Assembly (NCBI RefSeq): GCF_008704855.1
Contig: NZ_CP023691.1
Span: 2,418,001-2,482,000, forward strand
Direction: 5' to 3'
From: Streptomyces platensis
GTDB lineage: Bacteria; Actinomycetota; Actinomycetes; Streptomycetales; Streptomycetaceae
DNA: 64,000 nucleotides
Shown here: piece by piece, positions 1-8,884 of the stretch
Numbering within the stretch: position 1 is the stretch's first letter
Layout: the number at the start of each line of letters is the position of its first letter
Notes under the pieces: model-generated
What the model saw: the letters and a program-made list of their open reading frames with translations, nothing else
What the model was told of the DNA's origin: nothing
Databases searched by the model: none
Position numbers and translations under genes: made by a program

Positions 1-375
1 GTCGGCGCCACCAGCGAGGAGCTGGGCTGGGACACCACCGTGACCGCCGGCGGGGTCTACGAGCTGCTGCGGGATGCCCATGAGCTGGTCCCCGGCATCA
101 CCGAGCTGCCGCTGGTCGAGACCTGCGCCGGGCTGCGTCCCACCTCCCCCGACAACGCGCCGCTCCTGGGGCCGACCGCACTGCCCGGCCTCCACCTGGC
201 CACCGGCCACTACCGCAACGGGGTGCTGCTGACGCCGGTCACCGGTGACGCGATGGCCGAGGTCCTGACCACCGGGAGCCTCCCCGAGGAGGCCCGCCCC
301 TTCTCCCCCGCGCGCTTCTCCCCCGCCACCCCGGGGCCGGCACCCACCCGTGCCCCCGAGGAGCAGCCCGTATGA
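1..375 (+). CDS. thiO: Glycine oxidase ThiO, C-terminal part (5' end outside window)
   Basis: Only the last 124 codons are present; the frame is open from base 1 to a TGA at 373-375. ThiO is an FAD-dependent amine oxidase that converts glycine to the imine dehydroglycine, which ThiG needs to build the thiamine thiazole. The fragment shows the C-terminal FAD-binding end of the DAO family: the CAGLRPTSPDNAPLLG segment and the GHYRNGVLLTPVTG segment near residues 63-83. The tail after that is Pro/Ala-rich and looks unstructured. It is followed directly by thiS and thiG on the same strand, which fixes the assignment. The TGA overlaps the ATG of a 27-codon mini-ORF that leads into thiS. Confidence 0.9.
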   Translation, partial: VGATSEELGWDTTVTAGGVYELLRDAHELVPGITELPLVETCAGLRPTSPDNAPLLGPTALPGLHLATGHYRNGVLLTPVTGDAMAEVLTTGSLPEEARPFSPARFSPATPGPAPTRAPEEQPV

Positions 376-455
376 GCGAGCGCATCGAGCGAACCGTGAA
401 CAGGCGCGCGGGCGGCGAGGGCCGGCCCGCCGAACGAAGCGAGGCCGGCGCATGA
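372..455 (+). other. 27-codon bridging mini-ORF between thiO and thiS (MIRU-like)
   Basis: An ATG at 372 overlaps the thiO stop as ATGA. The frame then runs 27 codons to a TGA at 453-455, which overlaps the thiS ATG at 452, again as ATGA. The predicted peptide is basic and rich in Arg, Glu and Ala (it starts MSERIERTVNRR). It contains short repeated GAGCGA / CGAAGCGAGG-like words. This is the geometry described for mycobacterial interspersed repetitive units, where a small inserted ORF keeps translation coupled between two cistrons. The overlaps are seen directly; that it is an inserted repeat is inferred. Confidence 0.4.
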
Positions 456-667
456 GCGCGTCCACCGTGTCCGTGTCCGTCAACGGCGAGGCCCGTGAGA
501 TCCCCGGCGGACTCACCCTCGACCGGCTCGTCGCGACGCTGTCCCAGGCACCGGCCGGGGTGGCCGCGGCGGTCAACGAAGTCGTGGTGCCGCGCACCCA
601 GTGGCCCACCACCCCGCTCGGCGACGGCGACCGCGTCGAGGTACTCACCGCGGTCCAGGGAGGCTGA
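452..667 (+). CDS. thiS: Sulfur carrier protein ThiS
   Basis: A 71-residue ubiquitin-like protein ending in the Gly-Gly dipeptide (LTAVQGG) that is thiocarboxylated and passes sulfur to the thiazole made by ThiG. It shows the family's NG..R.IP..LTL..L beginning, and its size is typical (about 65-75 aa). The open frame extends upstream to 350, but the ATG at 452 is the natural start because the upstream codons are low-complexity and a mini-ORF stop overlaps this ATG. thiG starts 9 bp after the stop, so thiO, thiS and thiG form one operon. The C-terminal GG is visible; the function follows from the family. Confidence 0.93.
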   Translation: MSASTVSVSVNGEAREIPGGLTLDRLVATLSQAPAGVAAAVNEVVVPRTQWPTTPLGDGDRVEVLTAVQGG

Positions 668-1471
<804 letters not shown>

Positions 1472-1472
1472 C

Positions 1473-1650
1473 CCCACGTTTTCGGCTTTCCCGCCGTAGG
1501 TGTTGCTCGCCGTTGCGCCTGCGGCGGGCGGGGTCCGCTGCGCGGGGCTGTGGGTGCGGTGACGGACCTCCGGGGCCGGTGTGTGGGACTGCTTCGCTTT
1601 ACGTCCCACACACCGGCCCCTCCGGCCCGTCCCCTCCCGTGGGGGAGTGA
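1473..1650 (+). repeat. Dispersed 3'-arm repeat, locus 1, arm A (hairpin 1572-1620)
   Basis: It begins just after the thiG stop and reads in the same direction. It opens with CACGTTTTCGGCTTTCCCG, then GCCGTTGCGCCTGCGGCGGG and CCGCTGCGCGG, then a hairpin. The hairpin stem is the perfect 18-bp GGGGCCGGTGTGTGGGAC (1572-1589) with its complement (1603-1620). The loop is TGCTTCGCTTTAC (1590-1602). It ends with CCGTCCCCTCCCGT. The same arm occurs at 34779 and 54456, and an inverted version with a different stem lies at 1738-1963. Together the two arms fill the 503-bp gene-free stretch between thiG and the kinase gene. Confidence 0.85.
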
Positions 1651-1737
1651 GTACAGGTGGGTGGGGGCGGGCGCTGTGGCTGATTTCCCCCGATGACGAG
1701 GCGCGCCGGACCACTACGGTCAGCCCCACCGGCCTTC

Positions 1738-1963
1738 TTCCCCACCCCCAACGGGAGGGGACGGGCCGGAGCGGGTGGGGGTTTCCGGACGTAAAGCGAA
1801 GCAGTCCGGAAACCCCCACCCGCGCAGGCCCGTCACCGCACCCCGACAGCCCCGCGCAGCGGCAACGCCCGCCGCAGGCGCAACGGCGGGGAACCCGCAA
1901 ACGTCGGCCGAGGCAAAGCGCAGCGGAACGGCGGGAAAGCAACAACGTAGGAATAGGCCATAC
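1738..1963 (-). repeat. Dispersed 3'-arm repeat, locus 1, arm B inverted (hairpin 1771-1823)
   Basis: Read on the minus strand this is another copy of the same arm, inverted relative to the copy at 1473-1650. The 13-nt loop is conserved (1791-1803, reverse complement of TGCTTCGCTTTAC). The 20-bp stem is a different sequence (1771-1790 with 1804-1823; GCGGGTGGGGGTTTCCGGAC on the plus strand). The flanks ACGGGAGGGGACGGG, CCCGCCGCAGGCGCAACGGC and GGCGGGAAAG match arm A in reverse. It ends about 12 bp before the kinase start, so it overlaps the region where the kinase promoter must lie. Confidence 0.85.
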
Positions 1964-1974
1964 ACTCGTTTGCC

Positions 1975-3963
1975 GTGGATACGACCCTTCAGGACCCCCT
2001 AGTGGGTCAGCTGCTCGACGGCCGCTACCGCGTCCAGGCGCGCATCGCCGCAGGCGGTATGGCTACGGTCTACCAAGCCATGGACACCCGGCTGGACCGT
2101 CTGCTCGCGCTGAAGGTGATGCACCCGACGCTTGCGACGGACGGGGCGTTCGTCGACCGCTTCATCCGTGAGGCGAAGTCCGTGGCGCGGCTGTCGCATC
2201 CGAATGTGGTGGGCGTCTTCGATCAGGGCACGGACGGGACGTACGTCTATCTGGCGATGGAGTACGTCGCCGGTTGCACGCTGCGCGATGTGCTGCGCGA
2301 GCGGGGCGCCCTCCAGCCGCGGGCCGCGCTGGACGTCCTGGAGCCGATTCTGGCCGCTCTGGGGGCCGCGCACCGCGCCGGGCTGGTGCACCGGGACATG
2401 AAGCCGGAGAACGTCCTGATCGGCGATGACGGCCGGGTGAAGGTCGCCGACTTCGGTCTGGTGCGGGCGGTGGACACGCACACCACCGCCTCGACGGGCT
2501 CGGTCCTGGGGACCGTCTCGTATCTCGCCCCGGAGCAGATGGAGCACGGCACCGCGGACGCCCGGGTCGATGTCTACGCCTGCGGTGTGGTGCTCTACGA
2601 GATGCTGACCGGCGGCAAGCCGCACAACGGCGGCTCGGTGGCGCAGGTCCTCTACCAGCATCTGCACGAGGACGTGCTGCCGCCGTCGGGGCTGGTGCCC
2701 GGTCTCGCGCCGCAGCTGGACGAGCTGGTCGCGCTGGCCTGCGCCCGTGATCCGCAGCAGCGCCCGCAGGACGCGGTGGCGCTGCTGTACCGGGCACAGG
2801 AGGCCCGTGCGCAGCTGACGGACGCCCAGCTGGATGTCGTACCGCCGCAGGCCAAGGAGGTGCCCGCGGGCGGCCTCGGCGGCGGGGCGGGCGACGGCTC
2901 GGAGCGTACGGATGTGATACCCCGCCCCGAGGGCGTACAGCCGCCGCTGCCGGGGACGGACGAGGCGGAGCTGAACCGCACCAGCCGGCTGGAGGTGCCG
3001 CCGTCGGAGCAGACGACCCGGCTGCGTCCGGTCCGGGCATCCGAGGCGCCCGAGGCGCCCCGTGGCGGGCTCCTCCAGCGGCACAAGCTCGCCACGATCA
3101 CCGCGGCGGTGCTGCTGCTCCTCGGAGCGGGCACCGGCGTCTGGTACATCAACTTCGGCCAGTTCACCACCGTCCCGGCGGTGCTGGACATGCCGCAGGC
3201 CAAGGCCGAGCGGACGCTGCGGGACGAGGGGCTGGGCGTGAAGGTGGTGCGCGGCTTCAGCTCGACTGTGGACCGCGGCCGGGTGATGAAGCTGGACCCG
3301 GCCAACGGCAAGCAGATCCGGGGGACGGGCACGGTCACGATCACCGTCTCCCGGGGCCCGAACATCGTCGCCGTCCCGGATCTGTCCGGCACCCCGGTCG
3401 CGGACGCCAAGCGCAAGCTGCGCGACCTCGGGCTGAAGCCGGGCACCGAGCGGAACGAGTTCAGCGACGAGGTGGCCAGGGGCTCGGTGATCCGTACGGA
3501 CCCGGTCGCGGGCAGCAAGCGGCATCCCGATACGGCGGTGGGGCTGACCATCAGCCGGGGCGCCGAGATCGAGGTGCCCGGTGTGCTCGGCAGCAAGCGG
3601 GCGGACGCCGCCGAGACCCTGCGGGCGGCGGGCCTGCGGGTGCGCTTCGCCGACGAGCCGGTCTTCTCCACCCAGGACAAGGGCACCGTCGCCCGGCAGA
3701 CACCGGCCGAGGGCCGCACGGTGGGCAAGGGCGAAACGGTCACCCTGACGCTGTCCAGGGGCCCGGAGATGGTCCCCGTCCCGGATGTCACCGGCAAGAG
3801 CGAAGAGGACGCCAAGACGCAGCTGTCGGATCTCGGCTTCCAGGTCGAGGTGGACAAGCCGTTCCTGTTCCCGCAGGACGAGGTCGAGTCGCAGTCCGTG
3901 GAGGCGGGCAAGAAGGCGCCGAAGGGCGGCACGATCACGATCAAGCTCAAGGGCGCGCTGTAA
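1975..3963 (+). CDS. pkaF: Eukaryotic-type Ser/Thr protein kinase with PASTA repeats (PkaF/PknB type)
   Basis: A 662-residue membrane kinase starting at a GTG. The kinase domain spans roughly residues 18-280. It has the glycine loop AAGGMATVY, Lys47 in ALKVM, the catalytic loop HRDMKPEN (139-146), DFG (159-161) and an APE motif near 185. A Pro-rich linker leads to one membrane segment (about 375-395), and four extracytoplasmic PASTA repeats follow to the C-terminus (recurring VPDLSG/VPDVTGK starts with SRGP linkers). PASTA repeats bind peptidoglycan fragments, so it probably senses the wall. It stands alone, not in the usual pbpA/rodA/pknB division cluster; in S. coelicolor a kinase called PkaF lies next to thiG. 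An arm of the dispersed repeat sits directly upstream. Confidence 0.93.
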   Translation: MDTTLQDPLVGQLLDGRYRVQARIAAGGMATVYQAMDTRLDRLLALKVMHPTLATDGAFVDRFIREAKSVARLSHPNVVGVFDQGTDGTYVYLAMEYVAGCTLRDVLRERGALQPRAALDVLEPILAALGAAHRAGLVHRDMKPENVLIGDDGRVKVADFGLVRAVDTHTTASTGSVLGTVSYLAPEQMEHGTADARVDVYACGVVLYEMLTGGKPHNGGSVAQVLYQHLHEDVLPPSGLVPGLAPQLDELVALACARDPQQRPQDAVALLYRAQEARAQLTDAQLDVVPPQAKEVPAGGLGGGAGDGSERTDVIPRPEGVQPPLPGTDEAELNRTSRLEVPPSEQTTRLRPVRASEAPEAPRGGLLQRHKLATITAAVLLLLGAGTGVWYINFGQFTTVPAVLDMPQAKAERTLRDEGLGVKVVRGFSSTVDRGRVMKLDPANGKQIRGTGTVTITVSRGPNIVAVPDLSGTPVADAKRKLRDLGLKPGTERNEFSDEVARGSVIRTDPVAGSKRHPDTAVGLTISRGAEIEVPGVLGSKRADAAETLRAAGLRVRFADEPVFSTQDKGTVARQTPAEGRTVGKGETVTLTLSRGPEMVPVPDVTGKSEEDAKTQLSDLGFQVEVDKPFLFPQDEVESQSVEAGKKAPKGGTITIKLKGAL

Positions 3964-3972
3964 CCTCCTGCC

Positions 3973-4011
3973 GCGCCGTGGCGGCCGTCCGGCGGACAGC
4001 GGCCACGGCGC
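3973..4011 (+). terminator. Hairpin after the PASTA kinase gene
   Basis: GCGCCGTGGC (3973-3982) pairs perfectly with GCCACGGCGC (4002-4011) around a GC-rich loop, 10 bp after the kinase stop. There is no T-tract, which is usual for Streptomyces terminators. The start of the next gene follows at once. Confidence 0.55.
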
Positions 4012-4029
4012 ACCTGGCACCCTGGGAGG

Positions 4030-4929
4030 GTGAGTACCTCCCCCTCCCAGAAGAGCGCCGAGCAGCGCGCCCGTGCCCGTAATCCGGTCGGCGGTCATGT
4101 GCCGGTGGCCGGCGGTCTGGCGAAGACCGGCATTCCGTACGCCCAGGAGATGGGCGACGAGGTCGTGCAGGTCTTCGTGGCCAATCCGCGCGGCTGGGCG
4201 ACGGTCCCCGGCAACCCCGGCCAGGACGAGGCGTTCCGGGCGGCCTGTGCGCAGCAGGGGATTCCGGCGTACGTCCATGCGCCGTACCTGATCAACTTCG
4301 GTTCGCACACCGAGGCGACCGTCGAGAAGTCCGTGGCGTCGCTGCGGCACTCCCTGCGCCGCGGCCGGGAGATCGGGGCGCTCGGGGTGGTCGTGCACAC
4401 CGGCTCGGCGACCGGCGGACGGGCCCGTGCGGTGGCGCTGGCGCAGGTCAGGGAGCAGATGCGGCCGCTGCTCGACGAGCTGACGCATCCGGACGACCCC
4501 TGGCTGCTGCTGGAGCCGACGGCGGGGCAGGGCGCGTCGCTGTGCGCGCGGGCCGAGGACCTCGGTCCGTATTTCGACGCGCTGGACCGGCACCCCAAGC
4601 TGGGGATCTGCCTCGACACCTGCCATGCGTTCGCCGCCGGGCACGACATGGCGGCGCCCGGCGGGATGAAGGCGCTGCTGGACGAGCTGGTGGACGTCAC
4701 CGGCGAGGGCCGGCTGAAGCTGATCCACGCCAATGACTCCAAGGATGTGGCCGGCGCCCACAAGGACAGGCACGAGAACATCGGCGCAGGTCACATCGGT
4801 GCGGAGCCGTTCGGCGAACTGTTCGTCCATCCGGCGACGGCCGGCGTGCCGCTGGTCGTCGAGACGCCGGGCGGCAAGGAGGGCCATGCGGCGGACGTGG
4901 CCCGGCTCAAGGAGCTGCGCGCGCCCTGA
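4030..4929 (+). CDS. nfo: Deoxyribonuclease IV (AP endonuclease, Nfo family)
   Basis: A 299-residue TIM-barrel metal-dependent endonuclease of base-excision repair that cleaves 5' of abasic sites. The family's zinc-ligand motifs are in order: HVPVAGG near the N-terminus, HAPYLIN, VVHTGSATG, LLLEPTAGQG, CLDTCHAFAAGHD, and HANDSKDVAGAHKDRHENIGAGHIG split across the last third. Length is close to the usual 280-300. The GTG start directly abuts a GGGAGGG run, so true ribosome spacing is uncertain, and a slightly different start is possible within the first 18 residues, which precede the conserved domain. It is separated from the kinase by a hairpin. Confidence 0.9.
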   Translation: MSTSPSQKSAEQRARARNPVGGHVPVAGGLAKTGIPYAQEMGDEVVQVFVANPRGWATVPGNPGQDEAFRAACAQQGIPAYVHAPYLINFGSHTEATVEKSVASLRHSLRRGREIGALGVVVHTGSATGGRARAVALAQVREQMRPLLDELTHPDDPWLLLEPTAGQGASLCARAEDLGPYFDALDRHPKLGICLDTCHAFAAGHDMAAPGGMKALLDELVDVTGEGRLKLIHANDSKDVAGAHKDRHENIGAGHIGAEPFGELFVHPATAGVPLVVETPGGKEGHAADVARLKELRAP

Positions 4930-4969
4930 GACCGCCGGCCGGGACCGCTACCTCGCGTTGGGGGTTTCC

Positions 4970-5482
4970 ATGGAGCAGGCACCGCACGAGCACGGAACCG
5001 CAGCACCGGACACCGGCGCTGCGGCCGTCCCGCACGCCGCCGCCGGCCCGGCCGGCTGGGCGCCGGCCGCCCGGGCGACCCTGCACTGTCTGACCGGCTG
5101 TGCCATCGGCGAGATCCTCGGCATGGTGATCGGCACGGCGCTGGCCTGGCACAACGTCCCTACGATGATTCTGGCGATCGTGCTGGCCTTCGTCTTCGGC
5201 TATGCGCTCACCGTGCGCGGCGTCCTGGCGGCGGGCGTCGGCCTCCGGGCGGCGCTCCGGGTCGCGCTGGCCGCCGACACACTGTCCATCGCCGTCATGG
5301 AGCTGATCGACAACGGTTTGATCGTGCTCTGGCCGAGCGCCATGGATGCCCAGCTCTCGGACGCGCTGTTCTGGGGCACTCTGGCCGCGTCCCTGGTGCT
5401 CGCCTTCGTGGTGACCACGCCGGTCAACAAGTGGATGATCGGCCGGGGGAAGGGGCATGCGGTGGTGCACCGGTATCACTGA
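4970..5482 (+). CDS. DUF4396-type small membrane protein
   Basis: A 170-residue protein with a polar His/Ala-rich N-terminal tail (about 30 residues) and then four hydrophobic segments: CLTGCAIGEILGMVIGTAL, TMILAIVLAFVFGYALTV, a third around VALAADTLSIAVMELIDNG, and a fourth in FWGTLAASLVLAFVV. It ends in a short basic, His-containing tail. The pattern fits DUF4396 (helical membrane proteins often seen next to metal-handling genes); the actual role is unknown. I chose the ATG at 4970 because GGGGG lies 5-10 bases upstream and the longer open frame overlaps nfo. His residues at both ends may bind metal, which is inferred only. Confidence 0.75.
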   Translation: MEQAPHEHGTAAPDTGAAAVPHAAAGPAGWAPAARATLHCLTGCAIGEILGMVIGTALAWHNVPTMILAIVLAFVFGYALTVRGVLAAGVGLRAALRVALAADTLSIAVMELIDNGLIVLWPSAMDAQLSDALFWGTLAASLVLAFVVTTPVNKWMIGRGKGHAVVHRYH

Positions 5483-5527
5483 TCACGGAGCCCGCCGGGT
5501 CACGGAAATCCGCCCCGGGGCCACGGC

Positions 5528-6151
5528 TCAGAGCTCGGGGCCGTCGCCGGGCTCTTCCTGGTACGAGTAGCGCTGCTCGCGCCACGGGTCGCCCAGGTTG
5601 TGATAGCCGCGTTCCTCCCAGAAGCCGCGGCGGTCGGCCCGCATGTATTCAATGCCGCGGACCCATTTCGGCCCTTTCCATGCGTACAGATGCGGCACGA
5701 TCAGACGGACCGGGAATCCGTGCTCCGCGGTGAGGAGTTCACCGGAGCGATGGGTGGCGAAGAGGCAGTTCTCCGCCGCGAAATCCTCGATCCGCAAATT
5801 CGAACTGAAGCCGTACTCGGCCCACACCATGACATGGGTGGCATCGGGTGCCGGCGGCGCCAGCTCCAGGATCGTCCGGGTGCGTACCCCACCCCATTCG
5901 GCTCCCAGCATGCTGAATTTCGTCACGCAGTGCATATCCGCGACGACCGTGCTGTACGGCAGCGCCGTGAATTCCTCGTGCGACCAGCAGTGTTTCGCCC
6001 CGTCGGCGGTGGCGCCGAATGCCCGGAACTCCCAGCGTTCGGCGCGGAACTTCGGCACCGGCCCGTAATGCGTCACCGGCCAGCCCCGCTGGAGCCGCTG
6101 CCCCGGAGGCAGCTCGACAGGCTCCTCTTCGCGGCTTTCCGGCTGACCCAT
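5528..6151 (-). CDS. Sulfite oxidase-like molybdopterin oxidoreductase (YuiH type)
   Basis: A 207-residue cytoplasmic protein with the oxidoreductase molybdopterin-binding fold but without the dimerization domain of full sulfite oxidases. The molybdenum-ligand cysteine is C75 in ADMHCVTKFS. The conserved HGFPVRLIVP and YAWKGPKWVRGIEY segments that bind the cofactor are present. No Tat signal is visible, unlike MsrP/YedY. Substrate is unknown. The gene is transcribed away from bfr and convergently with the DUF4396 gene. Length matches stand-alone members of the family (about 200). Confidence 0.88.
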   Translation of the reverse strand: MGQPESREEEPVELPPGQRLQRGWPVTHYGPVPKFRAERWEFRAFGATADGAKHCWSHEEFTALPYSTVVADMHCVTKFSMLGAEWGGVRTRTILELAPPAPDATHVMVWAEYGFSSNLRIEDFAAENCLFATHRSGELLTAEHGFPVRLIVPHLYAWKGPKWVRGIEYMRADRRGFWEERGYHNLGDPWREQRYSYQEEPGDGPEL

Positions 6152-6307
6152 GCCTCCATGTTGTCAGACCGGAAGGGGTGCCGATGACCAGGGATGGGAG
6201 GGATTCGGGCAACTCGTACTAAGCATGCACTTACTGGACGCCTCACTCCGGGCGGTGCGAGGATGCGCGGCACCTGCCCAGTTCTCGCGTGGAAGGAGCC
6301 CGCTGCC

Positions 6308-6784
6308 ATGCAGGGCGACCCCGAGGTCATCGAATTCCTCAACGAGCAGCTGACCGCCGAGCTGACCGCGATCAACCAGTACTTCCTGCACGCCAAGATG
6401 CAGGAGAACTTCGGCTGGACGAAGCTCGCGAAGTACACCCGCTCCGAGTCCTTCGACGAGATGAAGCACGCGGAGATCCTCACGGACCGGATTCTCTTCC
6501 TCGACGGTCTGCCGAATTACCAGCGGCTGTTCCATGTCCGGGTCGGCCAGACCGTCACCGAGATGTTCCAGGCCGACCGGCAGGTGGAGGTCGAGGCCAT
6601 CGACCGGCTCAAGCGCGGTATCGAGCTCATGCGCAACAAGGGCGACATCACGTCGGCGAATATCTTCGAGGACATCCTCGCGGACGAAGAGCACCACATC
6701 GACTATCTCGACACCCAGCTGGAACTGATCGAGAAGCTAGGGGAAGCGCTCTACATCGCCCAGGTCATCGAGCAGCCGAGCTGA
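6308..6784 (+). CDS. bfr: Bacterioferritin
   Basis: A 158-residue four-helix iron-storage protein. All ferroxidase residues are seen: E18, E51, H54, E94, E127 and H130. The heme-binding Met52 follows E51 in FDEMKHAEIL. It stores iron as a 24-mer and is mobilised by the Bfd ferredoxin. I chose the ATG at 6308 because GGAAGGAG lies just upstream and the protein starts at the family's usual MQGDPEVI. It converges with bfd 70 bp downstream. In the upstream region TAAG-CATGCA-CTTA (about 6222-6235) is a small dyad of unknown function. Confidence 0.96.
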   Translation: MQGDPEVIEFLNEQLTAELTAINQYFLHAKMQENFGWTKLAKYTRSESFDEMKHAEILTDRILFLDGLPNYQRLFHVRVGQTVTEMFQADRQVEVEAIDRLKRGIELMRNKGDITSANIFEDILADEEHHIDYLDTQLELIEKLGEALYIAQVIEQPS

Positions 6785-6854
6785 GCGAGCTGCCGGATGC
6801 CCGCGCTCCGCGGCGGCCCGGCCGGCAGGGGGAGATCGCCGGTGCCCCTGAGGG

Positions 6855-7118
6855 CTACGCGGCCCCCGAGAGCGCCGCGGGCGCCACTGCGCCCGCCTCC
6901 GCGGCCAGCGGCTCGGGCGCGCCGCTGTCGATGAGCTCCCGGCGGGGGCAGTCCCCACGGCCGAGCAGCGACTGGATACGGCGCACACAGCCGCCGCAGT
7001 CGGTGCCCGCCTTGCAGGCGGAGGCGATCTGGCGGGGCGTGCAGGCGCCCGTATCCGCGTGGTCGCGGACCTGCTGCTCGGTGATCCCGAAGCAAGAGCA
7101 GACGTACACGCGGTTCAC
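6855..7118 (-). CDS. bfd: Bacterioferritin-associated ferredoxin (BFD-like [2Fe-2S] protein)
   Basis: An 87-residue protein with the four BFD cysteines: C7 and C9 in VCSCFG, then C41 and C44 in TDCGGC. Bfd donates electrons to bacterioferritin so that stored iron is released. The C-terminal 25 residues are Ala-rich and low in complexity. The gene faces bfr convergently. It is preceded by an IdeR/DmdR-like iron box, which fits induction under iron starvation, as in other bacteria. Confidence 0.9.
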   Translation of the reverse strand: MNRVYVCSCFGITEQQVRDHADTGACTPRQIASACKAGTDCGGCVRRIQSLLGRGDCPRRELIDSGAPEPLAAEAGAVAPAALSGAA

Positions 7119-7156
7119 CTCCGGTGGGATGCCCCACCGATCCGGCTGATCTTCAG

Positions 7157-7175
7157 TGAGGTAACCCTTACCTTA
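7157..7175 (-). promoter_or_regulatory. IdeR/DmdR-type iron box upstream of bfd
   Basis: The minus-strand site TAAGGTAAGGGTTACCTCA, about 40 bp upstream of the bfd start, agrees at 14 of 19 positions with the IdeR/DtxR consensus TTAGGTTAGGCTAACCTAA. It sits where a repressor would cover the bfd promoter. Binding by DmdR1 is inferred. Confidence 0.65.
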
Positions 7176-7203
7176 CCTGGCCCGGCAGGGGCTACACAAC
7201 GCA

Positions 7204-7235
7204 GTGGGGCGCGGATCACAGGATCCGCGCCCCAC
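7204..7235 (-). terminator. Terminator downstream of the DAHP synthase gene
   Basis: GTGGGGCGCGGATC pairs perfectly (14 bp) with GATCCGCGCCCCAC around a 4-base loop ACAG. It lies 46 bp past the stop of the minus-strand DAHP synthase and insulates bfd from it. Confidence 0.8.
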
Positions 7236-7281
7236 CTCTGCTATGTCCCTGACCGTCGGTGCAGGTCAGCGGCCGATCGCC

Positions 7282-8846
<1,565 letters not shown>

Positions 8847-8884
8847 CGGCGGCCGTTCCTCCTCTCCTGGAAGGAACCCCCGCC

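Noticed and set aside
1581..2171. Open frames running through the dispersed repeat arms (recurring CFALRP / KAKQS-like peptides at all three loci)
   Set aside because: The peptides recur only because the DNA repeat recurs; frames differ between arms, cross the hairpin and have no ribosome sites. The signal is in the DNA/RNA structure.
1999..4887. 962-codon open frame on the minus strand across the PASTA kinase and nfo genes
   Set aside because: It is antisense to two genes with clear catalytic motifs and has the composition (His/Arg/Gln/Leu repeats) typical of shadow frames in high-GC DNA.
6219..6240. Possible iron box upstream of bfr (TAAG-CATGCA-CTTA dyad)
   Set aside because: It does not match the IdeR/DmdR consensus as the bfd site does; left as an unnamed dyad.
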